Source: Arthrobacter alpinus (GTDB taxonomy: Bacteria > Actinomycetota > Actinomycetes > Actinomycetales > Micrococcaceae). From it: a stretch of DNA of 64,000 bases. The stretch's first letter is position 1. Every line of letters starts with the position of its first letter. Below are positions 50,156-58,836 of the stretch, one piece after another. Made by a program: the position numbers and the translations under genes. The notes beneath the pieces are model-generated. The model searched no databases. It was not told the origin of the DNA and saw nothing but the letters and a program-made list of their open reading frames with translations. The stretch lies in NCBI RefSeq assembly GCF_900105965.1, contig NZ_FNTV01000002.1:124001-188000 (forward strand), read 5' to 3'.

Positions 50156-50854
50156 ATGAATGAACTTCCAAGAGCTTCCAAGCTCTGCCGAAAGTGCCAC
50201 GGCCCCCTCGAAGGGGGCCGTAGCGATCGGCAGTATTGCAACACAACATGCAGCTCCATCGCTAGGCAACGACGTCTCCACGACAAGCCCATTGGCGACG
50301 CCATGGTTTCAGCCGAACAACATACGGTTGTCCTTCGCGAATTGGCCAAGTACAAACGGCTTGTCGCGGCGTTAGGGAGAGTGCGCCGGTCCCGAGACAA
50401 TGCAGTGGCCACCGCCAGATCCACAACCATGGCGATGGCGTCATTGAGGCAAGACGCCGAGGCGCAGGTGCGTGCCGCTGCGGCAGAACTGCGTGCTGCC
50501 GCAGCGCAAAGTGATGCGCCCCGCAACGTGCAGCTGAGGACGGCGCCGGAACACCCCGCCGCCGATGCGGCGCTTTTCGCGGAACTAACGAAGCAACTCG
50601 GCAACGCACGTGCGGCGTATCTGGGACTGCAGAAAACGAACGCCGCACTCAAGCGCCGGGCGCCGGCGCGGCTTGCCGAAGATAAGGAGCTGCGGAAGAT
50701 CCTGAACCACTGGCAGGACCTGGCAAGGGACTTTGCCCGCCGCAAACGAGGCCTGCCACTGGTCGATCACGAAGCCGAAATTATCAACACGTGGACCAAC
50801 TGGACGACCAAAAACAATAACGCAAGTACAACATCTAAAGGACCTAACCGATGA
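50156..50854 (+). CDS. Mobilisation accessory protein with zinc-finger and coiled coil
   Basis: A 232-residue protein. The N-terminus has CRKCHGPLEGGRSDRQYCNTTC, a CxxC...CxxxC zinc-finger-like motif that resembles those of small DNA-binding proteins. It is followed by a long alanine/arginine-rich coiled coil (about residues 60-180), and a basic C-terminal region (RDFARRKRGLPL). Its stop overlaps the relaxase ATG by 4 nt (ATGA), so the proteins are made together. It may bind oriT and recruit the relaxase. No specific family is recognised. Confidence 0.65.
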   Translation: MNELPRASKLCRKCHGPLEGGRSDRQYCNTTCSSIARQRRLHDKPIGDAMVSAEQHTVVLRELAKYKRLVAALGRVRRSRDNAVATARSTTMAMASLRQDAEAQVRAAAAELRAAAAQSDAPRNVQLRTAPEHPAADAALFAELTKQLGNARAAYLGLQKTNAALKRRAPARLAEDKELRKILNHWQDLARDFARRKRGLPLVDHEAEIINTWTNWTTKNNNASTTSKGPNR

Positions 50855-53800
50855 CGGCATCAATTTCTAAGATGAGTATCGACTACTACTTCTCAACGAT
50901 CTCAAATAGCGATGGTCAAATAAAAGGAGTCCGAGATTTAACCGCCTATTACACAGATAGCGGAGACCCTGCAGGAAAATGGTTTGGTGCAGGCCTTGCA
51001 GGACTTTCTTTGAACGCTGGCGACAGAGTAGAAAAGTTTCAGGCCAAGCGACTATTCCAGGACTCCAAAGACCCACTCACTGGTGAACTTCTAGGGCGAT
51101 CGCAGATCAAGGCAACGACCGCACCGGAAGGAGCACAAAGCCCTAGCGGACAGACTGTGAAGAAAACCCGTGAGGCCGTGGCAGGGTTCGACATCACCTT
51201 CTCAGTCCCCAAATCCGTCTCCGTCCTGTGGGCCATTTCCACCCCAGAGGTCCAGGCCAAGCTCTTGGCAGCTCACCGCCAGGCCATGGCAGAATCATTG
51301 GCCTGGTTGGAAGAGAACGTCATCCAGACGAGGACCGGTCACGGCGGTGTTGCGAAGGTCGAAGTCACAGGCCTGATTGGCAGTTCCTTTGACCATTGGG
51401 ACTCACGGGCAGGGGATCCCCAGCTCCACACCCACGCAGTGATTGCCAACCGCGTCCAAAGAGTTTCAGACGGCCAATGGGCAACCTTAGATTCCTACAC
51501 ACTGCACAAGTACGTCGTGGCGACCAGCGAAAAATACAACAACTTACTCTTCGATGCCGTCTACCGCGAAACAGGTGCCGTGGCTGAACAACGTGGACAA
51601 GAACCAACCATCGTCCCCTCCCCTGAGGGCAATCTTGCTGTCAGCGATGCCGTGGAGGAATCAGGAAAGATTCGAGTCGAGCTGGCAGGCGTCCCCAACG
51701 AGTTAATCGAAGAGTTCTCCACCAGGTCACGAGCCATAGAAAATGAAAAGAACCGGCTCCTCAAAGAGTGGGAAGACTCTAACGGAAGGCCAGCACCAAC
51801 AGAGGTGATCATCCGTCTTCGGCAACAAGCAACGCTGAGTACACGAACTGCCAAAGTCAGTGATGCACAACCCTTGGCGGTCAAGATGACCAACTGGCGC
51901 GAACGCACCCGGGCCCTCGGGCTCAACCCGAAGCAGGTTGTGGCCGCAGCCATAGGCCACGAAACAACTGTCTTTGAGTCCGGCGCAATCACGTACTCAG
52001 CTGTACTGGAGATTGCCGGCCACGTCCTTGCCCAAACTGCCCATAAACGAGCAACCTTCAATCAGGCCAATCTCATTGCCACGACAGAGAAGCTACTGAC
52101 CACTATCCGTTGCGCCAGCGCTTCGGAACGAAACGAGATCACTCATCAGATCGTAGAGGCGGCAACCGGCATGGCAGCCTCCCTCACTCCAAGAGCTTCC
52201 CGGTACATGGACGATGCTGATGCCGTGCTGACCAACCGCGGCCATTCCATCTTCGACTCCCCCGAAACGGCAATCTTCGCCAGCAAGCAGCTGATGAATG
52301 ATGAAGCATTCCTGATGGGCCTTGCCGCCAACGAGGCCGGCCCCTCTCTCCCAGATCCGTCCAAGGTGCAAGAAGCATTGGGTAACGTCCTCGTCGGAGA
52401 TAACCACCATCTCAGTTCAGACCAAGCGCGAGCTGCCCTGGAGGTTCTGACCAGCAAGCAAACACTCACAGCAATCATTGGTCCTGCCGGAACAGGAAAG
52501 ACCACCACGATGCGCGGGATCAAGGAGCTGTGGGAAGCCCACCACTCCCCCGGATCCATCGTCGGCCTTGCCCCTTCAGCTGTGGCGGCCGCAGTGCTAG
52601 GTGAAGAAGTCGGTATCGCTACGGACAACACAGCCAAGTGGCTGTATGAGTCGGTCGGGGACGGTGCAGCTCGCAGGACCCAACGCTACTTTCAAGCCAC
52701 CGCCGCAATCACTGCCACGGAAAACAGCATCAAGGCGGCAAGATCCCAAAGCGCCACCTCAACCCCAGCACAACGTACCGCCCAGGCAGAGAAGATCCGA
52801 CAGCTCACACGAAAACGCCAAGCCCACGCTGCGACCGTGGCCAAATGTGTGGCCGAACAATCCAAATACACCCTTCGCCAGGGCCAACTACTCATTGTCG
52901 ATGAAGCATCCATGGCAGGAACCACGACCCTGGCAGAACTCGGCGCACAGGCTGACCGTGCAGGAGCAAAGGTTCTTCTCGTCGGGGATCCAGCCCAACT
53001 GGAATCCGTGGAAGCCGGAGGAATCCTTGGATGGATGGAACGCGACCACAACGCCTCACACCTCAACCAGGTCTTTCGCTTCAAAGCAGACTGGGAAAAG
53101 AAGGCCTCCCTCCAGCTCCGAGAAGGAATCATCGATGTACTCGATGACTACGAGGAAGAACAACGACTCCACTACAGCGAACAAGGTACCGCCGCCGGTG
53201 CCGCCTACAAAGCATGGCTGACAGACACCACCGGAGAACCAGGAAAGAGCAGCATCCTCATTGCCGCTGACAATGAATCAGTGGGCGAACTCAACCTTCA
53301 AGCTCAAGCAGATCTAACCGCCCTCGGCCGGATCAATCTCGATGTGACAGTGGACGTCAGAAACGCCACAGCCGGCGTCGGCGATGTTCTCTTGGCCCGA
53401 CAAAACGACCGCAAACTCAAGGATGCCAACGGCGCCTTCATCAAAAACGGCAGCCGCCTGGTCATCACAGAAATCAACCTCGATGGAACCATCGCCGCCA
53501 CTCGAGAGGAAACAGGAGCAACCATTCAGCTGGGCCCCGACTACCTCGCTGCCAACACTGAGTTGGGATACGCAGTCACAGCCCACCGCGCCCAAGGAGT
53601 CACCGTGGACACGGGCCACTGCCTCGTTAAAGACGGCCTCAGCAGAGAGCTATTCTACGTCTCCATGACACGAGGCCGCGAAGGAAACCATGCATACATC
53701 GACGTCACCCCCGACGATGAACTCCACAGCCCCGACGAATGGAACCTCTTCCACCAGATGGTTCCCACCCAAGGACGAGAAATCCTCGAAGGAGTCCTGA

Positions 53801-54633
53801 ACAACAGAAACGCTGCGCTCACTGCCCATGAAACGCTCGCTATCGAAGAAGGCAAAGCGAACGACTTGGCCACCATGGTCAGTGAATATGAATACGCCAC
53901 AACCGCAATAGCCACAGAATCCTTCACCACCTGGTTGACTGCCAATGGCGGACAGGACATTCTCCACCAAATACAACGCGCACCAGAATGGGCCCGACTC
54001 ATTAGCGCATGGTCTCAAGCCGACCATAACGGGCTCACATCTGAAACGGCGGAACTTCCCCCTCCAGAGTTACTGACTCATCTCCGTTCCCTCCCCGCCA
54101 ACGGGTCTGCCGATGCTGAACTGATAGATTCCCTGCTCCCAAAAAGCACGGCAGCCAACAGCAGCGACCAGCAGATCCTGAATGACCTGGACAGACGGAT
54201 CACCACACGCATCGACTACCTCACCAAAACAGCCCTCAGCGAGAGCAAAAAGTACGAAACCATTCCTCTGGGCTACCGGTACGAAGTCGCACGTCTAGAC
54301 GCCATCTGGACCGAAGTCTCCGAGCAATCACCCAGCGACACAATCTTGGGCAGGACACCACCCAAAAGCGACTGGCGACTCAGTCGCTACTACAAACACC
54401 TTAAGGAGCAGCTGCCCGACCTCACAGCTCCCATCCCCGAGATGATCGACCAACCTTGGAACACTGAAGAAGACCTCAAAGAACGCCTGGCAGACCAAGG
54501 CTATCTCGATCTATTGGACCAAACACTGCACCCCAATATCGTTGCAGGGAGCGCAAGGGAAACCGATGCTGATCAGTTTGATCCAACCCTGCAGTTGCCA
54601 GGGCAAGACAATGCCGCCGGGTTAGACATCTAG
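50851..54633 (+). CDS. traA: MobF-type conjugative relaxase-helicase (TraA/TrwC-like)
   Basis: A 1260-residue protein that nicks oriT and unwinds the strand for transfer. The N-terminal relaxase domain (1-300) starts DYYFSTISNSDGQIKGVRDLTAYYTDSGDPAGKW and holds the three-histidine motif DHWDSRAGDPQLHTHAVIAN at about residues 181-200. The RecD-like helicase domain has Walker A GPAGTGKTTT (about 545), DEASMAG (about 686), GDPAQLESV (about 712), and YAVTAHRAQGVT near 910. The C-terminal 250 residues are helical. It is the signature enzyme of actinobacterial conjugative plasmids. It overlaps the accessory gene by 4 nt. No frameshift is seen. No coupling protein or secretion genes follow in this window. 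Confidence 0.9.
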   Translation: MTASISKMSIDYYFSTISNSDGQIKGVRDLTAYYTDSGDPAGKWFGAGLAGLSLNAGDRVEKFQAKRLFQDSKDPLTGELLGRSQIKATTAPEGAQSPSGQTVKKTREAVAGFDITFSVPKSVSVLWAISTPEVQAKLLAAHRQAMAESLAWLEENVIQTRTGHGGVAKVEVTGLIGSSFDHWDSRAGDPQLHTHAVIANRVQRVSDGQWATLDSYTLHKYVVATSEKYNNLLFDAVYRETGAVAEQRGQEPTIVPSPEGNLAVSDAVEESGKIRVELAGVPNELIEEFSTRSRAIENEKNRLLKEWEDSNGRPAPTEVIIRLRQQATLSTRTAKVSDAQPLAVKMTNWRERTRALGLNPKQVVAAAIGHETTVFESGAITYSAVLEIAGHVLAQTAHKRATFNQANLIATTEKLLTTIRCASASERNEITHQIVEAATGMAASLTPRASRYMDDADAVLTNRGHSIFDSPETAIFASKQLMNDEAFLMGLAANEAGPSLPDPSKVQEALGNVLVGDNHHLSSDQARAALEVLTSKQTLTAIIGPAGTGKTTTMRGIKELWEAHHSPGSIVGLAPSAVAAAVLGEEVGIATDNTAKWLYESVGDGAARRTQRYFQATAAITATENSIKAARSQSATSTPAQRTAQAEKIRQLTRKRQAHAATVAKCVAEQSKYTLRQGQLLIVDEASMAGTTTLAELGAQADRAGAKVLLVGDPAQLESVEAGGILGWMERDHNASHLNQVFRFKADWEKKASLQLREGIIDVLDDYEEEQRLHYSEQGTAAGAAYKAWLTDTTGEPGKSSILIAADNESVGELNLQAQADLTALGRINLDVTVDVRNATAGVGDVLLARQNDRKLKDANGAFIKNGSRLVITEINLDGTIAATREETGATIQLGPDYLAANTELGYAVTAHRAQGVTVDTGHCLVKDGLSRELFYVSMTRGREGNHAYIDVTPDDELHSPDEWNLFHQMVPTQGREILEGVLNNRNAALTAHETLAIEEGKANDLATMVSEYEYATTAIATESFTTWLTANGGQDILHQIQRAPEWARLISAWSQADHNGLTSETAELPPPELLTHLRSLPANGSADAELIDSLLPKSTAANSSDQQILNDLDRRITTRIDYLTKTALSESKKYETIPLGYRYEVARLDAIWTEVSEQSPSDTILGRTPPKSDWRLSRYYKHLKEQLPDLTAPIPEMIDQPWNTEEDLKERLADQGYLDLLDQTLHPNIVAGSARETDADQFDPTLQLPGQDNAAGLDI

Positions 54634-54711
54634 TCAAGAGGGGAAGCCCAGAGACCCAACGTTTTGAAAAAGCTGGATACCAACCATGATCTGGAATCGT
54701 CCTTATGACCA

Positions 54712-54960
54712 ATGACTACGCGGATCCCAAATAACTCTGATGCGTCTCAACGGCTGCCGTTGGAACAACAGTGGCCACAGAGATTCCTCTGCGGCCACTG
54801 CGACCCGCTAGCGGGTCAAGTGCCAGAACATGCGGATCAGCTCAGCCAACAATCGGCTGAGATTCACCACCAAGTTCATGGCGCCCCATGGCTTCTCTCG
54901 CTTTCGCTTGGGAGACATGTCAGCACCTCCTCCCGAAGGAACAGGCGCGATGCCAGCTAA
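54712..54960 (+). CDS. Doubtful small ORF after the relaxase
   Basis: This 82-codon frame has CGHCDPLAGQVPEHADQLSQQ, but its C-terminus (SLSLGRHVSTSSRR) looks like an out-of-frame reading. Another frame reads GDMSAPPPEGTGAMPAN there. It may be a frameshifted remnant. It lies just downstream of the relaxase. Confidence 0.25.
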   Translation: MTTRIPNNSDASQRLPLEQQWPQRFLCGHCDPLAGQVPEHADQLSQQSAEIHHQVHGAPWLLSLSLGRHVSTSSRRNRRDAS

Positions 54961-54997
54961 TTGCAAACATGCCGGAAACAAGCCAGCATGTTTGCAA
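54961..54997 (+). terminator. 12-bp hairpin after the relaxase region
   Basis: TTGCAAACATGC pairs with GCATGTTTGCAA around a 13-nt loop. It is followed immediately by two more hairpins (55008 and 55085). Confidence 0.55.
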
Positions 54998-55007
54998 TCT
55001 TAGGCAG

Positions 55008-55049
55008 GGAACAATACTCTTGAGGTGTGAGCAGCAGGAGTATTGTTCC
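55008..55049 (+). repeat. Inverted repeat with 12-bp arms
   Basis: GGAACAATACTC (55008-55019) pairs with GAGTATTGTTCC (55038-55049), with 18 nt between. It could be a protein-binding site, a recombination site arm or a hairpin. Confidence 0.5.
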
Positions 55050-55084
55050 TGTTTTCGCACCAAATGAGCCCAGAGCTCAGAACT

Positions 55085-55112
55085 AAGACCCGAGGCCTAA
55101 TTCGGGTCTTTT
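55085..55112 (+). terminator. Intrinsic terminator with T tract
   Basis: AAGACCCGA (55085-55093) pairs with TCGGGTCTT (55102-55110), followed by further T. It closes the transfer unit. Confidence 0.65.
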
Positions 55113-55244
55113 GTTCTTTAACACTGCGACGGGCTTTTGCCCGCTACCTCAAGTCTACGAGTAGAACTAACGCCTAGAAATCAACAAAGCGGTCCCGATC
55201 GGTCGAGGACGTGCGAAATGCTCGCGCCTAGGTGCACGGCTCTG

Positions 55245-55336
55245 CCCGTTACGAACAACGGAACAGTATCCGGCGGTAAGAGATCGTTGGCCGGACGTGG
55301 AACCCCATCACGTGAACTGCCGCGCTAGCTGGGTTG
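55245..55336 (+). repeat. Right copy of the 92-bp direct repeat
   Basis: This matches 2204-2295 with six mismatches, same orientation. Here it begins CCCGTTACGAACAACGG and ends CGCGCTAGCTGGGTTG. It lies just outside the transfer region terminators. No intact gene includes it. Together with the left copy it brackets about 53 kb of plasmid-like DNA. Confidence 0.8.
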
Positions 55337-55395
55337 TCTTGCAGACCATGGGGAACTTCTCCGATAGCCGGCTCCTGACTAAGGGCATAAAAAAT

Positions 55396-55432
55396 GAAGT
55401 GGCCAGCCTCTTGGGGGACGGCTGGCCACTTC
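55396..55432 (+). terminator. Hairpin after the right repeat
   Basis: GAAGTGGCCAGCC pairs with GGCTGGCCACTTC around an 11-nt loop, a 13-bp perfect stem. Little T tract follows. The 350 nt between this and the gene at 55783 show no convincing gene. Confidence 0.6.
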
Positions 55433-55782
55433 GTTCTAAACACTACAAGGACACTCTGACAATCAGCTTAGGACCTCATTTGCCAGCAACAACCAGGCAA
55501 CCAGGCAACCACAGGGCAAGGTTCCATGACCGCCTAACAGCACCCCGGCCCCGCGCCCTGTCCAACAAGTATCTCCCCACAGAAACCACCAAGACCCCAG
55601 ATCGTGTGCGCGGAAGAATTCGAATCTCCCTTCACCTCTACAAGAGGAATGGGCCCAACACCCCGGGGCGGACACTCCAACGTCGGTCGGACCTGCAAAT
55701 AGTTCCCATTGACAAGTAGCCAGTTGAGTAAAGTGACCTTGACATTCCCTGAAGACAATGTAAAGGTTGGTTTACATACTAG

Positions 55783-56241
55783 ATGTACGGCACGAGAAAG
55801 AGGCACCACAAAGAGATGAAGAAGCAGATTGCGGGAGTCTTGGTTATAGGCGCTGCGGTACTAGCCACCCTTCTGGCTTGGGCGAACACTGCGGGGCCGC
55901 CTTGGGAATTGCTCGCTCGAGTACTAATGGCAGTTTGGATTGTTGGACTTTTTCTGGCGATCCAAACGATAAAGAAGAAGCGCCAGCAGCAAACATTTGA
56001 GCAAACGGAGGGGAGCTTCGAGAGGGAGATGTCGGTGAGAGCCCAGTCCGAAGCTTATATCGATGCCTTGGTCATTTTGGTCCTGGCGCTTGCCGTAGTG
56101 GCAGTCTTCGGGAACTCGCTCCTTGCCACATTGGTGGTACTGGGCGCGATCGCACTTATCATATTGTCTTTTTGGATTCGATACCAAAAAGCGAAGATTG
56201 CATTTCTTTCGGAGACAGTCGATGAAAAATACCATAGCTGA
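55783..56241 (+). CDS. Membrane protein paired with an XRE regulator
   Basis: A 152-residue membrane protein with four helices in two hairpins (QIAGVLVIGAAVLATLLAWA, ARVLMAVWIVGLFLAIQTI, DALVILVLALAVVAVFG, LATLVVLGAIALIILSFWI). A charged linker between pairs (KKKRQQQTFEQTEGSF) and a cytoplasmic tail are visible. Such proteins are often encoded directly before a small XRE regulator and may respond to membrane stress or a peptide. The function is unknown. The next gene starts inside its last codons (overlap of 20 nt). The start could be ATG 55783 or ATG 55816. Confidence 0.65.
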   Translation: MYGTRKRHHKEMKKQIAGVLVIGAAVLATLLAWANTAGPPWELLARVLMAVWIVGLFLAIQTIKKKRQQQTFEQTEGSFEREMSVRAQSEAYIDALVILVLALAVVAVFGNSLLATLVVLGAIALIILSFWIRYQKAKIAFLSETVDEKYHS

Positions 56242-56455
56242 CTCCCGAAAAGCGGCCAAGTGGTCGCAACAATATCTAGCTACGATGCTGTCCGTCTCTC
56301 GACAGACTGTCATAGCCTTAGAACGTGGCAAATATAATCCCAGTCTTCCGCTGGCGTTCCGTCTTGCCCGGGTATTTAACACTACGATTGAGGATCTTTT
56401 TATTGACGAAGATTTGGGGCCGGAGTTATCCGACCCCAAATCCTCACCCCTCTGA
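56222..56455 (+). CDS. Small XRE transcriptional regulator (YozG-like)
   Basis: A 77-residue DNA-binding protein. It consists almost entirely of a Cro/C1-type helix-turn-helix: ADSRKAAKWSQQYLATMLSVSRQTVIALERGKYNPSLPLAFRLARVFNTTIEDLFI. This matches the small, stand-alone regulators that accompany a membrane protein. It overlaps the membrane protein gene by 20 nt and would be translated with it. It probably controls its own operon. The tail after DLFI is acidic. Confidence 0.85.
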   Translation: MKNTIADSRKAAKWSQQYLATMLSVSRQTVIALERGKYNPSLPLAFRLARVFNTTIEDLFIDEDLGPELSDPKSSPL

Positions 56456-56459
56456 GTTG

Positions 56460-57020
56460 TTAGACACAACCAGCAATTCGACCTGAAACATAGACCTTGA
56501 GCTGCTTGTTGTTATTGCATTTACCGTTGTAGCTCAAGTAAATAACAGCAGCGGCAATAATCACACCAACAGCCGTGCATGCGGCCCAGCCAACAGCAGG
56601 AATAGCACAAATCGCCGCTCCGAGAGCAAGCCCGGCGCCGCTGATAATTGCATCTTGGTCAAACTGGTTGAGCAAAATGTAGGGACCGCCACCATCAAAG
56701 CCTCCCCCAATACGGGGAGCTATGACTCCGACAGCTGGTTCAACAAAAGTCATCCCAAAGTCGGCAGTGAGCTGAAAACGCGTTTGAACAGTTGAACCAA
56801 CCGTCTCAGAAACCCTTGGCAGTGAAGATGCTTTTAGCTCCAGTAGGGCTTGGGCAACCTGTGCTGGCGTGAGTTCCCCATTCGCAGAAGACGGAAGGCT
56901 CACAGTCTGAGCCGCAGGCGCCACGTCGGGCGCAGCTGCTGAAGCTGAAGCAATTCCAAAAGTAAATAGCATGGCAACTACCAACGGTAACGCTAGTAGG
57001 TGCTTCCCCAAATTTTTCAT
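56460..57020 (-). CDS. Secreted protein with C-terminal hydrophobic glycine/alanine domain, bacteriocin-like
   Basis: A 186-residue exported protein: signal peptide (LLALPLVVAMLFTFGIASASAAA), a Pro/Ser/Thr linker and helical middle (QVAQALLELKASSLPRVSETV). A glycine-rich turn GGGFDGGGPYILLNQ leads to a very hydrophobic segment (GAGLALGAAICAIPAVGWAACTAVGVIIAAAVIYL). The basic C-terminus (GKCNNNKQLKVYVSG) has two further cysteines; four cysteines in all. A leader, hydrophobic pore-like helix and cysteines resemble membrane-active bacteriocins, but I have no family match. It is convergent with the XRE regulator unit, 4 nt away. No ABC exporter or immunity gene is adjacent. Confidence 0.6.
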   Translation of the reverse strand: MKNLGKHLLALPLVVAMLFTFGIASASAAAPDVAPAAQTVSLPSSANGELTPAQVAQALLELKASSLPRVSETVGSTVQTRFQLTADFGMTFVEPAVGVIAPRIGGGFDGGGPYILLNQFDQDAIISGAGLALGAAICAIPAVGWAACTAVGVIIAAAVIYLSYNGKCNNNKQLKVYVSGRIAGCV

Positions 57021-57224
57021 GTTGTCCTTTTAGTCAGTTCTAAATGTTTTAGCCGAAGATCAAGTTAACCGCCAGAAATATCGTAGCAGAGAGTTGTACC
57101 TCGAAAAACATCAAGATGGTCGTCTCCGGATCGTTAAGTAAGTTAACGCATTTTGGCATCGACGCGTCTAACTGCACCTATTTGAAAACGTCCATCAATT
57201 GCAATTTTTCGAGTATCGGTACTT

Positions 57225-57260
57225 AATCAAATGGGCTAAACTTCCCCATTTGATTGGGCT
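57225..57260. terminator. Hairpin with T-rich end
   Basis: AATCAAATGGG (57225-57235) pairs with CCCATTTGATT (57245-57255), followed by GGGCTTTTATTG. It lies 200 nt upstream of the bacteriocin-like gene on the other strand, so it could end a transcript running rightward. Confidence 0.55.
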
Positions 57261-57417
57261 TTTATTGTGCCCAAAAATAATATGAATTTCACTACACGTT
57301 TCAAGTATTTGAATGAATCTTTTGATGCCGGTCAATTGATTATTCGGCTACTTACCCTGCCCATAGAGGGGTCTTGGGAGGGAGGCAGCACTAAGCCTGA
57401 CTGTCCGCGCCGCCGGA

Positions 57418-57455
57418 GTGTCCCAGTTCCAAGGAACCGGGACACCCCCCAGTGA
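57418..57455. repeat. Copy 1 of a short repeat (other copy at 62309)
   Basis: This 38-nt stretch contains TCCCAGTTCC AAGG GAACCGGGA-like palindromic sequence ending GACACCCCCCAGTGAGAC. The sequence at 62309 shares TCCCA..ACCAAGGAA...ACACCCC..GAG.GAGAC. Both sit next to gene-poor DNA. They may be ends of an insertion sequence family, or a short palindromic element. Confidence 0.45.
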
Positions 57456-57991
57456 GACACTGCCGGCTGTGAAAACACTGTCATTTTCAGTACTCCTCTG
57501 CACACGCTCCCACGGAATTCAGGGGCTGTGCAGACGACTTTCGACATAGAAATTCCAGAAGTGCACTACGCGGTACGGCGTTCTGATGAACAGTCCTCTG
57601 CGCAAACCGTAATTCTTCAGAACTGGGGGCTTCGGAGGATCGGTAGGAAATTCGTGCTAATGGGTTATGTCGGAGTGTCTGCGCGTTTGATGGCCCGTTA
57701 CACGGTGGAATGGGCTGCCGCGCCATCAAACGCGCTGGCCACAACCAGGCAACCTCGATGCAGGGTTCTCTGACCGACTGACACCACAGCAGAGCAGAGA
57801 CACACACAACAAGCTGCACAACATCCCGAGCCACCGCAAAAGGCGACGAAACTCAGTCCGTCCGAAGGCGATTTGACGGGATTTCAGAGAGTGGTTATAT
57901 TTTTTCTCGTAAGAAAAAGAGAACGGAAGTTCCCCCGCTCAAAGTAGTTGTATTTGCTTGTTGAGGGGAAGCACCGTTGCAGTGAACGTGG
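57456..57991. other. Gene-poor stretch, possible remnant
   Basis: No convincing gene is seen. Short frames exist on both strands, but none has a ribosome site or a recognisable domain. An AACCAGGCAACC motif near 57742 also occurs near 55491. This looks like decayed or intergenic DNA. Confidence 0.4.
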
Positions 57992-58379
57992 CCGTCAAGC
58001 AGTAGGAGACGGACTCACGCAACACCAGCAGTACGTGGTTGTCGACAGCTTGAGACGACCACGGCAGGACCCGGAAGGCGTGGTCGTCGGAAGAGCTTGA
58101 GACGACCGCCGCAGCACCAGTAGTACCGGACCGTCAAGCAGTAGGAGACGGACACGGCAGGACCCGGAAGGCATGGTCGTCGGACAGCTTGAGACGACCA
58201 CAGCAACACGAGTAATGGCAGTACCCGTAGTACCTGGCCGTCAAGCAGTAGGAGACGGATACAGCAACACCAGTAACAACAGCAGTACCAGCAGTAAGCG
58301 GTCTTCGACAGCTTGAGACGACCACAGCAACATCAGCAACACCAGCAGTAGGTGATCGTCGACAGCTTGAGACGGTCAC
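57992..58379 (+). repeat. Array of two alternating hairpin types (B-A-A-B-A-B-A-A)
   Basis: Eight imperfect hairpins occur in 390 nt. Type B is CCGTC-AAGCAGTAGGA-GACGG (57992, 58131 and 58238). Type A is a GTGGTCGTC arm, a GACAGCTTGA loop and a GACGACCAC arm (58035, 58080, 58174, 58298 and 58352, with small changes). They are separated by repetitive spacers rich in CAGCAACACCAG and CAGTA. Compensating changes occur, such as GTGATCGTC with GACGGTCAC at the last copy, which suggests selection for pairing. No protein-coding frame explains it. The array ends next to a strong terminator. Confidence 0.8.
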
Positions 58380-58394
58380 AGCAACGCACCTTAT

Positions 58395-58450
58395 GGGGCG
58401 GGTAAGGAAAGTGCTTTCATATGCACTCCTTGCCCGCCCCGCACCATTTT
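58395..58450 (+). terminator. Strong terminator after the hairpin array
   Basis: GGGGCGGGTAAGGA (58395-58408) pairs with TCCTTGCCCGCCCC (58427-58440), including one G-T pair, and is followed by GCACCATTTTT. It would end a transcript that reads through the array from the left. Confidence 0.75.
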
Positions 58451-58836
58451 TAGCTATGGGTTGCGCCTCTATTCGGTCGGTATTCTAAACAGGGGTGAGT
58501 AGGAACTGAATCCCCAATTATGGGCGTTGCCCACGCTGCTACCTGGCGCTTGAACAGGTCCAGAGGAACCCCAATTTATCCGGCCATAAGAAGTGTTGTG
58601 CGACAGGGTGGCGGTTCCGACTATATCGGCGTCAATGAGGGCGGATTCAAGCCCCCTGAAACTCTTACCTGGCCGATGGCCACTCTGCATAAAACTTATT
58701 ATGCCTAGGTCCCTTCTTAGGCGTCGATGTTTTGTTGGTATTTAGCGTGGGCGGGCCACAAGGCGGGCCCCAAACAAACGGGGAAAGCGGTACCCAATCA
58801 AACTGCCATAATCACCGCAGCGAGGACGTGGCCTGT

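Noticed and set aside
57992..58379. CRISPR array
   Set aside because: The repeats alternate between two hairpin types, spacers are repetitive rather than unique, and no cas gene is present.
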